In this document: positions 7,211 through 13,036 of the stretch, one piece after another
Numbering within the stretch: the stretch's first letter is position 1
How the letters are laid out: every line of letters starts with the position of its first letter
Source: Myxococcales bacterium
Lineage (GTDB): Bacteria; Myxococcota_A; Polyangia; Polyangiales; Polyangiaceae
Length of the DNA: 13,529 nucleotides
Assembly: GCA_013298325.1 (NCBI GenBank)
Contig: JAAFHJ010000075.1
Location: 1-13,529 of the forward strand
Direction: 5' to 3'
Translations under genes and position numbers: made by a program
Notes under the pieces: generated by a model
Told to the model about the DNA's origin: nothing
Database searches by the model: none
Seen by the model: only the letters and a program-made list of their open reading frames with translations

Positions 7211-7699
7211 CTACTTCTTGACGGCGATGCCGAGCACCAGGATTCCGTCTTTGTAAGTCTGCCCCGCGACGAAGAAAGGCTCACCCGCCTTCGCGGAGAC
7301 CTCGACGGTCTTCAGCGCCGCTTTGCCGTTGGCTTCGGCAATGCTGGCCAAAATCGTAAACAACCCTGGAGACTTGCCTGGAGAAACCGTGAGCTGGAGC
7401 ACGCGACCGTTCGGGAGCGCGTAGGTGGCCGACTTGCCGATCTCGAGGGGGACTTCCTTGCGATCGACGAGTTCGTAGTTGTTGTAGGCAGAAAACGGAG
7501 GCTGCTTGAGCCGAGGCATCGAACCGATATGCGGATCGATCGCCCCTTTTTCCTTCTGGGAGGCGTGCATCACCAGGATTTCGGCCTTGGCCGTCGCCGG
7601 ATCAGCATGGGCAACCGATGGCGCCGCGACGAGCGAGACAAGCGGCGAAACAGCCAAGAAAAGCGGGAGGATACGCGAGAATAGGCGATGAGAAATCAT
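7211..7699 (-). CDS. Small secreted protein of the sigma-factor operon
   Basis: 162 residues with a signal peptide: Arg-containing N-terminus, hydrophobic core (ILPLFLAVSPLVSLVAA) and cleavage after AHA at about 32. The mature part contains ILVMHASQKEKGAIDPHIGS, then PPFSAYNNYELVDR, then LPNGRVLQLTVS, and looks beta-rich. I do not recognise a named family or any catalytic motif. The start overlaps the stop of the anti-sigma gene (ATGA), with GGAGG 3 bases upstream inside that gene, so it is probably translated together with the sigma and anti-sigma genes. It could be a periplasmic signal, target or co-regulator of that pathway; this is inference from position. The bidirectional terminator follows 20 bases past the stop. 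Confidence 0.82.
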   Translation of the reverse strand: MISHRLFSRILPLFLAVSPLVSLVAAPSVAHADPATAKAEILVMHASQKEKGAIDPHIGSMPRLKQPPFSAYNNYELVDRKEVPLEIGKSATYALPNGRVLQLTVSPGKSPGLFTILASIAEANGKAALKTVEVSAKAGEPFFVAGQTYKDGILVLGIAVKK

Positions 7700-8337
7700 G
7701 GTCCTCCGAGGGCATTGTCGTCGCCAAGCCAGACGACCACGCTAGTACCCGGCGTGCTTTCCGCCGGAATGAGAAAGACGTCGACGGGGGTGTCCGAGTC
7801 GACGCGATTGACTTCGACGACAGCGGGCGGCCCATTTGCCGCAATCGCCGACGGCTCCGCAGGGGCCGCCGAAGCAAGCGGGGCGATAGAAGGCGCCGCG
7901 CTTGCCACAAGAACTGCCGAATTTGCCGAATTAATGGCCACCGGTGCGCCGCTCTTCACCTGCGCGTAGAGGGCGACGGCGGCGGCGAGGGCAAGCCCAC
8001 CCGCGAGAATTCCGCCCCAGCCGCTCTTCCGGCGACGAGCGGCGGCGAAATCGATCGCTGCGGGGGCCGAAACCACAGGCGCCTTTTCAGCGGCCGTGGC
8101 CGGTGCGGTCGCTGCGAGAATGGCCGCGGTGACGCCCGAGAGATCAGGGACCTCGACCGCAGCTGCTTCCGCGGCAAACGGGGAGAGGTCGAGCAGCGAT
8201 GCGACGAAAGCCTGCCCTTCCGGGTCATGTTGAAGAGACGCGAGAATTTCCGCACGCGACGCGACGTCCCCTTCGCCATCGGCGTAGGCCATCAGTGCAA
8301 GCATGCGTTCTTCGGTGAGTTTCGCGGGCCGTGCCAT
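7696..8337 (-). CDS. Probable transmembrane anti-sigma factor
   Basis: 213 residues with the layout of an anti-sigma factor. A cytoplasmic N-terminal part (1-105) opens with LTEERMLALMAYADGEGD, resembling the start of many anti-sigma domains. One transmembrane segment follows at about 107-127 (GWGGILAGGLALAAAVALYA). The Ala/Ser/Pro-rich extracytoplasmic part ends in a short beta-rich stretch (VDVFLIPAE, TSVVVWLGDD). The HxxxCxxC zinc motif of many ECF anti-sigma factors is absent, and the protein has no cysteine at all. The gene starts on the stop of the sigma gene (TGATG), with GAGGAG 8 bases upstream, and its own stop overlaps the next start. Being directly downstream of and coupled to an ECF sigma gene is the main support. 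The alternative is another membrane regulator without sigma-binding activity. Confidence 0.75.
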   Translation of the reverse strand: MARPAKLTEERMLALMAYADGEGDVASRAEILASLQHDPEGQAFVASLLDLSPFAAEAAAVEVPDLSGVTAAILAATAPATAAEKAPVVSAPAAIDFAAARRRKSGWGGILAGGLALAAAVALYAQVKSGAPVAINSANSAVLVASAAPSIAPLASAAPAEPSAIAANGPPAVVEVNRVDSDTPVDVFLIPAESTPGTSVVVWLGDDNALGGP

Positions 8338-9209
8338 CAGGAGCCCTCCTCTTCCCCGTTGGAGTCGCCCCCGTCGGTCGCGTCGTGTTGGTCCTGGGCG
8401 TCACCAGGTTCCTCGCCATCCGCGTCGTGCGACCGGCGTTCGGCCTTGGACGTACCTCCGCGCTCTTCGTAGCAATCGGCGAGTGCTTTTTGGAGCTTTT
8501 GCCGGGCGTGGAAAAGGCGAGACATAATCGTGCCCTTCGAGACCCCCATGACAACGGCCATCTCTTCGTAGCTGAGGCCATCGACCTCACGGAGAAGGAT
8601 CACGCCGCGGTGGTACTCGGGGAGCGCATCGAGGGCGGCCGTGATCCGGACTTGGAGTTCCTTCCGCCGGATGACGTCGATCGGGTCGGCGCCGTCGATA
8701 CGCCCCAGGAGCGGGTATTCCTCGTGTTCCTCGTCGTCGGCCTTCGCGGTCCGGAGGTCGAGTTCTGCCTCGCGGCGCCCCGGCTTGCGCAGCAGGTCGA
8801 TCGCGAGGTTCTTAATGATGCGGTAGAGCCACGTGTAAAAGCTCGAGTCCCCTTGGAAGGTCGGGAGCCCCTTGTGGACGCGGATGAATGCATCCTGAAC
8901 GATTTCGCGGGCATCGTTCTCGTCGCGGACGAGCTGAAACGCGAGGAGGTAGCCGCGACGCTGGTGGCGCTCGACGAGCTTCCGAAACGCAGCGTGATCC
9001 CCCTGCTGGGCGCGGGCGACATAGCCTCGATCTTCCTCAGCTTCTACTGACCGCCGCGCCTTCGCCTCTGCAGATAGCTGCTCGCGACTTTCGAAGCGCG
9101 CGAGCAGCGGCTCCGGGGGCATCACCCCTTCGGAACGCTCGGCCCCGTCGCGGTCGCCCTCGCGCGCGTCGTCGGCCGTTTCGCCCCCGGTCTCAACCGC
9201 AATCGCCAT
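8337..9209 (-). CDS. ECF-family RNA polymerase sigma factor
   Basis: 290 residues from the ATG at 9209. Sigma region 2 spans about 63-142 (AAFRKLVERHQ, DAREIVQDAFIRVHKGLPTF, FYTWLYRIIKNLAIDLLRK). Region 4 spans about 185-243 (ALDALPEYHRGVILLREVDG, LSYEEMAVVMGVSKGTIMSR). It would direct RNA polymerase to a regulon probably linked to envelope signals, given the membrane and secreted proteins encoded behind it. An acidic N-terminal extension (1-60) and an acidic Asp/Glu/Gly tail (about 256-290) go beyond the usual ~190 residues. A second possible start is the ATG at 9122 (261 residues), which has a G-rich site just ahead of it. The frame stays open upstream to 9668, but that part overlaps the lipoprotein gene and reads as a shadow. 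The TGATG junction couples it to the anti-sigma gene. Confidence 0.92.
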   Translation of the reverse strand: MAIAVETGGETADDAREGDRDGAERSEGVMPPEPLLARFESREQLSAEAKARRSVEAEEDRGYVARAQQGDHAAFRKLVERHQRRGYLLAFQLVRDENDAREIVQDAFIRVHKGLPTFQGDSSFYTWLYRIIKNLAIDLLRKPGRREAELDLRTAKADDEEHEEYPLLGRIDGADPIDVIRRKELQVRITAALDALPEYHRGVILLREVDGLSYEEMAVVMGVSKGTIMSRLFHARQKLQKALADCYEERGGTSKAERRSHDADGEEPGDAQDQHDATDGGDSNGEEEGS

Positions 9210-9261
9210 CGCGGCGCAGGCTAGTACGAAGGGGGCGTCGGTTGGGCGGCAAACGTCCGCA

Positions 9262-10260
9262 CTAGCGCTCCGCGACGACGACGCGATCGAGGGTCCATTC
9301 GCTTCCGCTCGGCCGGAACGCCGCGGAAGCACGGAGCCCTTCGATGGGGTACTCGACCTCAACTTCAAGGCGGGAAGCGGTCGCCGCGAAGCGACGAATG
9401 CGAAGGAACGCCGTCCGCGGCAGCGCGTCGTGTTCGGGGATCCAGCGGATCGGATCTCCGAACATTCGAAACGAAGGTTTCTCGGCAAAATCGGAATGCT
9501 CGACGATCCGCAGCGGCGATCGACCGGGCAAGCTGCTATGCCAGAACGGGGAGAGCTCGCGGGCATCAAGAAGCTGCTCGAGGGCACGCGCACGCGTCGA
9601 AGCTGTGAGAATGACCGGCATCCCATCGTCCGACAGTCGCGCGACGAGGTTGTCGAGGTCGAGGTCATCCCCTTGAGGTCGCACGCGAATTTGCAAAAAA
9701 TCCCCTAAGCCATGCCCGATGTAGAGCCCGCCATTTGCGCAGCGTTCAAAGGCGCCCCCGATTCGGCCGGGCGTCGCCGCGCAAGTACCAACGGTCGCCT
9801 CAAGCTGCTCACGCGGAACTGTTGGACGCACCGGCGCCCCACGAAACGTCACGCAGTCGGGCGCCTTCCGCAGGTCTTCAATCCATGCTTCAATGACTTT
9901 ATCCTCGAGGAGTTCAACCTCGATCATTCCTACTTTTAGGAACGTCACAGGCATCTTGGATCCCCCCGCAGCGGAGACGACCGTGATCGGAAGTCCAAGC
10001 GCTTCGAGGTCGGCGCGTGTGTAGCCGAGCTCGACGGGGCCGAAGGCGACCCCCGGTTCGATCGCCATTGGGCACCGGTCGACGGCGACGGCAGGATGCC
10101 GTGGCTTCAGGGCGGAGAGGCGCTTTCCGACGGGCGGCGCTGGCGTGGAAAGCGCGGAAACGCTTGATGTTGTAGACGTTTGTTGCGGAGGTTCCGCCGC
10201 GGGCCGGGGTGAGCAGGCGGTGGCGAGAAGCGTCGCGGCGACGAGGTGGCGAGCGTGCAT
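9262..10260 (-). CDS. Predicted lipoprotein, unknown function
   Basis: 332 residues from the ATG at 10260. The N-terminus MHARHLVAATLLATAC is a lipoprotein signal with the acylated Cys at 16; the lipobox has Ala at -3, which is tolerated but not ideal. A Ser/Thr/Pro linker follows. Near residue 64 begins CPMAIEPGVAFGPVELGYTR, then ADLEALGLPI; this GxGxxxLGxTxxDLxxLG pattern is common in secreted proteins of unknown role. Further cysteines (in APDCVTF, VGTCAAT and FERCANG) may form disulfides. The C-terminal third looks beta-rich. The in-frame start at 10323 is rejected because it falls in the terminator of the previous unit. The sigma gene begins 52 bases downstream on the same strand with no terminator between, so this protein may be an outer sensor or simply a cotranscribed product. 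Confidence 0.8.
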   Translation of the reverse strand: MHARHLVAATLLATACSPRPAAEPPQQTSTTSSVSALSTPAPPVGKRLSALKPRHPAVAVDRCPMAIEPGVAFGPVELGYTRADLEALGLPITVVSAAGGSKMPVTFLKVGMIEVELLEDKVIEAWIEDLRKAPDCVTFRGAPVRPTVPREQLEATVGTCAATPGRIGGAFERCANGGLYIGHGLGDFLQIRVRPQGDDLDLDNLVARLSDDGMPVILTASTRARALEQLLDARELSPFWHSSLPGRSPLRIVEHSDFAEKPSFRMFGDPIRWIPEHDALPRTAFLRIRRFAATASRLEVEVEYPIEGLRASAAFRPSGSEWTLDRVVVAER

Positions 10261-10311
10261 GGGCCACCAAACGGGCCGGCTGGGAAGAAGTTTCACCGGC
10301 TCCACAAAAGC

Positions 10312-10342
10312 AAAAAACGCCAACCGCGATGGCGATCGGCGT
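10312..10342 (-). terminator. Rho-independent terminator after the DUF1844 gene
   Basis: Read on the minus strand: ACGCCGATCGC, loop CATC, GCGGTTGGCGT, then a run of T. All 11 positions pair, two of them as G-U. It lies 17 bases past the stop at 10360 and separates that unit from the lipoprotein gene. Confidence 0.88.
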
Positions 10343-10359
10343 CTCCAGCGAGGCGTCGC

Positions 10360-10626
10360 TTACTTTCCGGAATTTTCCGAGAGTTCGACGTACTTGTGGC
10401 GGAGGTCGGTGAGGACCTGGGAAAGTAGCGTCTCCTCGTCACCGGTCAGGTTCCCCTTGGTCTTCTGCTCGAGAAGCCCAAGAAGATCGATATTTTGCTT
10501 CGCCAAAGGGAGGCTCGGCTCGACGTGCTCCTCCTCGGGATGCGGCGCATCCCCCATGTAGAGGAGCGCCGAATGGCTTAGCGAAAGGACGAAGGTCGCG
10601 AAATCGATGCTCGGAAGGTCGGGCAT
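10360..10626 (-). CDS. DUF1844 family protein
   Basis: 88 residues matching the DUF1844 family from end to end: IDFATFVLSLSHSALLYMGD, a variable acidic linker, then LAKQNIDLLGLLEQKTKGNL and LLSQVLTDLRHKYVEL. It is predicted helical and cytoplasmic; the family has no established function. It is common in Myxococcota and related Gram-negative groups. The start at 10626 is set by GAGGAG 7 bases upstream (10634-10639), which lies at the end of the preceding gene; the longer frame to 10737 is only a shadow of that gene. Separated from the upstream stop by 4 bases, so the two are surely cotranscribed. Confidence 0.92.
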   Translation of the reverse strand: MPDLPSIDFATFVLSLSHSALLYMGDAPHPEEEHVEPSLPLAKQNIDLLGLLEQKTKGNLTGDEETLLSQVLTDLRHKYVELSENSGK

Positions 10627-10630
10627 CGGT

Positions 10631-10855
10631 TCACTCCTCGTCGTCTTCGTCGTCGTTGTCGTCGTCCGCGTCAGGGGCGGCGGTCGCTTCGAAGTTCGGA
10701 GGGTCGATGGAAAACGGCGTCGCCTGGTCGGCAACATCCGGCAGGCTGCTCAGGTACTTTTCCTGCTCTTTCACGTCGACGGTCCCCGCGCGGAGGTTGC
10801 GCTCACGCACGCGAAGATCCCAGGTCCAGGGGTTTGCAGCTTTGGTGTTCGACAT
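10631..10855 (-). CDS. Acidic microprotein upstream of DUF1844 gene
   Basis: 74 residues from the ATG at 10855, with GGAG 6 bases upstream. The N-terminal half is basic and amphipathic (NPWTWDLRVRERNLRAGTVD, then VKEQEKYLSSLPDV). The last 15 residues are almost entirely Asp/Glu, from about 60 to the end. No signal peptide or membrane segment. I do not recognise a family. The ordered basic half, the good ribosome site and the tight link to the DUF1844 gene argue that it is real. A shared complex with the DUF1844 protein is a guess from position. An in-frame ATG at 10882 would add nine residues but lacks a comparable ribosome site. Confidence 0.75.
   Translation of the reverse strand: MSNTKAANPWTWDLRVRERNLRAGTVDVKEQEKYLSSLPDVADQATPFSIDPPNFEATAAPDADDDNDDEDDEE
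10634..10639 (-). promoter_or_regulatory. Ribosome binding site of the DUF1844 gene
   Basis: GAGGAG on the minus strand, 7 bases before the ATG at 10626. It is made of the last Asp/Glu codons of the upstream acidic microprotein, so its coding sequence doubles as the downstream translation signal. Confidence 0.65.
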
Positions 10856-10899
10856 GTCGGTCTCCGTCGCAGCTCGAAACAAGCGGCGATGCGTGGGCG

Positions 10900-10923
10900 A
10901 AAAAGCGGCTCCGGGGAGCCGCT
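10900..10923 (-). terminator. Distal rho-independent terminator after slyD
   Basis: On the minus strand AGCGGCTC, loop CCCG, GAGCCGCT, followed by TTTTT into 10900. A perfect 8-base stem (9 with a two-base loop). It lies about 85 bases past the slyD stop and 45 bases before the next start. Confidence 0.82.
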
Positions 10924-10961
10924 GGGACGGTGCAGTTACTCAAGAGGCCAAAAAGACGCAA

Positions 10962-10980
10962 GCGGGCTCAACAAGCCCGC
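10962..10980 (-). terminator. Proximal hairpin after slyD
   Basis: GCGGGCT (10962-10968), five-base loop, AGCCCGC (10974-10980). On the minus strand a T-run follows only after TTGCGTC, so this is a weaker candidate, 27 bases past the slyD stop. Together with the hairpin at 10900-10923 it may form a tandem terminator. Confidence 0.55.
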
Positions 10981-11007
10981 CCGCGATCCCAGCAGCCGTG
11001 CGGGTGC

Positions 11008-11562
11008 TCAGTTCTTCTTCTTCTTGGCGCCGAGGTCGACGAGGCCAGCCGGATTCTTCTCTTCCGGCGAAAGCGTCTCGTCACGGAGTTCGTCGAACTC
11101 GGAAGCGGCCTCCTCGACCTCTTCGTCGGTCGCGGCGCGGACTTCGAGGACCTTCACTTTGTAGGTGAGGCGGACGCCGGCGAGTTCATGGTTCGCGTCG
11201 ACGATCGCGAAGTCGTCGCCGAGTTCGACGACAGCGAGGAGTTCCTCTTCGCCGTCCGGGCCTTCCGCGACAAATTCGTCGCCGACTTCCACGTCGTCGG
11301 GGAGTTCGCTGCGGTCGATCTGGAAGACGGCTTCTTCGTCGCGGTCGCCGAAGCCTTCTTCGGGCTCGACGACAACCGTAAAGGAATCGCCGACTTTCTT
11401 CCCGTCGAGAGCCTTCTCAAGGCCCGGTACGATCTGGCCGTAGCCATGCACGTATTCGATGGGGCCCGATTCTTCGCCGTCGCTGGAGTCGATGAGCTCC
11501 CCGTCGTCGTCCTCAAGGCGGTATTCGAGAATCGCGAACGCGTTCGGGCCGATGGTGTCCAT
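11008..11562 (-). CDS. slyD: SlyD-type FKBP peptidyl-prolyl cis-trans isomerase
   Basis: 184 residues. It speeds cis-trans isomerisation at prolines and acts as a chaperone in the cytoplasm. The split FKBP domain is clear: ILEYRLEDDDGELIDSS (11-27), EYVHGYGQIVPGLEKALDGK (36-55) and, after the insert-in-flap chaperone domain (about 68-122), ANHELAGVRLTYKVKVLEVR (123-142). The C-terminal tail is acidic and ends GAKKKKN; the His/Cys-rich metal-binding tail of E. coli SlyD is absent. The start at 11562 matches the family N-terminus and has an AAGAAGG site 5 bases upstream. The frame is open further upstream but overlaps the divergent lipoprotein gene. Terminators follow, so it looks monocistronic. 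Confidence 0.94.
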   Translation of the reverse strand: MDTIGPNAFAILEYRLEDDDGELIDSSDGEESGPIEYVHGYGQIVPGLEKALDGKKVGDSFTVVVEPEEGFGDRDEEAVFQIDRSELPDDVEVGDEFVAEGPDGEEELLAVVELGDDFAIVDANHELAGVRLTYKVKVLEVRAATDEEVEEAASEFDELRDETLSPEEKNPAGLVDLGAKKKKN

Positions 11563-11635
11563 GGGGGCCTTCTTTCCGTTCAGCACGTCTACGTCAAGGG
11601 AGATTCGGCGCTGAAAGTCGCGCCAACGGGCGGCG

Positions 11636-11672
11636 CGCATGAGGCGCTGTGGTACGCTCCACGCCTCATGCG
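11636..11672. repeat. 11-base perfect inverted repeat over a start codon
   Basis: CGCATGAGGCG (11636-11646) and CGCCTCATGCG (11662-11672) are perfect reverse complements separated by 15 bases. The right arm contains the ATG of the cysteine-rich lipoprotein. No T-run follows, so it is not a simple terminator. It could be an operator in the slyD/lipoprotein divergent region, or an mRNA hairpin hiding the start codon. Confidence 0.7.
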
Positions 11673-12036
11673 TCGTTTCGTTGTGGCCCTCGTCGCTTTG
11701 TCTGTCGCGGGGTGCCCGACGGGAACGCCCGACGCTAGGGCCGATGCGGAGGCGGACGCCCCCCACGGCGAGGCTGGCACCCGCTGGCCGTCGGGGGCCT
11801 GCCTGCTTGTCGGCGATCCGGCCGTCCCCGATGGGAATGGCTGCTGCCCGGCTGGCTTTCGGACAGGCTCCGATCGTGAATATTATCCAGGGGGTACGGC
11901 AACCGGCGGCATCTGCCCACGCGTCATTCTGGACGAATCCCTCGACGCCTGCGAACGCGAACTCCGCTGCCACCTCGATGACGGTTGCTACGAGCAGGAA
12001 ATGCACGCTCGGAAGTGCCACGATGGCGGTCGCTAG
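11668..12036 (+). CDS. Small cysteine-rich lipoprotein
   Basis: 122 residues. MRRFVVALVALSVAGC is a textbook lipoprotein signal (lipobox VAGC, acylated C16). An Ala/Asp-rich linker (to about 38) leads to a compact domain with eight cysteines (C45, C59, C60, C83, C95, C101, C107, C117), enough for four disulfides, including a CC pair in NGCCPAGF. Not recognised as a named family. The ATG at 11668 is chosen because it starts the signal peptide exactly; the same frame is open far upstream but runs antisense through slyD. No good ribosome site is visible, and the start lies in an inverted repeat. The glycosyltransferase gene begins 23 bases downstream. Confidence 0.8.
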   Translation: MRRFVVALVALSVAGCPTGTPDARADAEADAPHGEAGTRWPSGACLLVGDPAVPDGNGCCPAGFRTGSDREYYPGGTATGGICPRVILDESLDACERELRCHLDDGCYEQEMHARKCHDGGR

Positions 12037-12059
12037 CAGACTCGCGTAGAGCGCCGGCC

Positions 12060-13028
12060 ATGACGGCGACGGTGCTCCTCGCAACGAGCTTTCCGCAAAG
12101 TGCCGACGACGCCGCCGGCCATTTCGTACGGACCGACGCCTTCGAGCGCGCTCAGCACGGTGCCGTGCACGTGCTCACCCCGGCTGCGGGGCGTGTCCCC
12201 GGCGTCGTAGAAGAACGCGATCCTCTTGGATCCTCAGCAAAAATTGTCGTCGAGCGTCTGCCCGATCGCGGGCTCTTTGGTTGGCCAGGGGCCGTTGCCC
12301 GGGTCCGTGAGCGCCCCCTCCGCCTCTTCGGGGCGGCGACCTTTCTGCGCGCCGCAACCACAGCCCTCGCACGACGCCCCGCCGACGAGACGATCGTCGC
12401 CCACTGGGCGCTCCCAAGTGCGCTCCCCGCAGTTGCGCTCGGCCGTCGCATGCGGCTCGTGAGCCATGGAGGCGATATCCGTGCACTCTGCAAGCTCCCT
12501 GCGCCACTCCGAACGCCGCTCCTACGTGCCCTCCTTGCGCAGACCGATCAGTGGGAATTCGTTTCCGAAACGCTCCTTGCCTCCCTGCTGGATCGCCTGA
12601 GTGACGGCGACGCGACGGCCCTTCGGCGGGTGGCGAGGGTCCGCCCGGCCCCGCTTGCCCCCATCGAAGCGCACCACCGCGCCGCTGGCGCACAGCTTCG
12701 TGCCGCCCACCGGCAGGCCCACGGCGGCCCGCTCCTCGTGAGCGTCGGTCGCCTCATCCCCAGCAAGCGCGTCGATGCCGCGATTCGCCACGCGGCGCGA
12801 ACGCACGGCTCGCTCGTCGTGGTCGGCGACGGCCCTGAGGCGGCCAAGCTCGAAGCGCTCGCCAAGAAAACGGGGGCGGCGGCGACCTTCCTCGGACGCG
12901 TCGACCGTGGCACCGCGGTCGCATGGATCGCAGCGGCCGATGCGCTCGTATTTGCTTCCAAAATGGAAGGATGTTCGACAGTACTCCGCGAGGCGCAGGC
13001 GCTCGGAACGCCGGTCGTTCACGTGTAA
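12060..13028 (+). CDS. GT4-type glycosyltransferase, short C-terminus
   Basis: 322 residues with a GT-B fold. The N-terminal acceptor half begins TATVLLATSFPQSADDAAGH and has HWALPSALPA (115-124) and SHGGDIRAL (135-143). The donor-binding half has SVGRLIPSKRVDAA (228-241, with R231 and K236 in the usual phosphate-binding places), VVVGDGPE (253-260) and the E-x7-E motif (E303, E311) in EGCSTVLREAQALGTPVV. It transfers a sugar from a nucleotide-sugar donor, presumably to a polysaccharide or glycolipid; substrate unknown. It ends right after GTPVVHV, where family members usually continue for about 50-70 residues including the last helices that pack on the N-terminal half. No continuation is visible in another frame, because the convergent ABC gene begins there. 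No clear ribosome site; the start matches the family N-terminus. Confidence 0.85.
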   Translation: MTATVLLATSFPQSADDAAGHFVRTDAFERAQHGAVHVLTPAAGRVPGVVEERDPLGSSAKIVVERLPDRGLFGWPGAVARVRERPLRLFGAATFLRAATTALARRPADETIVAHWALPSALPAVALGRRMRLVSHGGDIRALCKLPAPLRTPLLRALLAQTDQWEFVSETLLASLLDRLSDGDATALRRVARVRPAPLAPIEAHHRAAGAQLRAAHRQAHGGPLLVSVGRLIPSKRVDAAIRHAARTHGSLVVVGDGPEAAKLEALAKKTGAAATFLGRVDRGTAVAWIAAADALVFASKMEGCSTVLREAQALGTPVVHV

Positions 13029-13036
13029 TTTACACG
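13022..13036. repeat. Palindrome holding both convergent stop codons
   Basis: CGTGTAA, central T, TTACACG: 7-base arms around one base. The TAA of the glycosyltransferase (13026-13028) and the TAA of the ABC gene on the other strand (13032-13030) sit in opposite arms. It lacks the GC-rich stem and T-run of a terminator. Confidence 0.6.

Noticed and set aside
9210..9261. ECF-type autoregulatory promoter before the sigma gene
   Set aside because: CAACC and CGTAC are present on the minus strand but the spacing is too short (about 11 bases instead of about 16).
9210..9668. Upstream extension of the sigma-factor frame
   Set aside because: It overlaps the lipoprotein gene on the same strand in another frame and reads as Ser/Arg-rich shadow; the ATG at 9209 fits better.
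10834..11667. Long upstream extension of the cysteine-rich lipoprotein frame
   Set aside because: It runs antisense through slyD, and the lipoprotein signal peptide starts exactly at 11668.
11563..12084. Upstream extension of the slyD frame on the minus strand
   Set aside because: It is opposite the lipoprotein gene, and the conserved SlyD N-terminus begins at 11562. A 26-residue extension from 11640 is possible but unlike the family.
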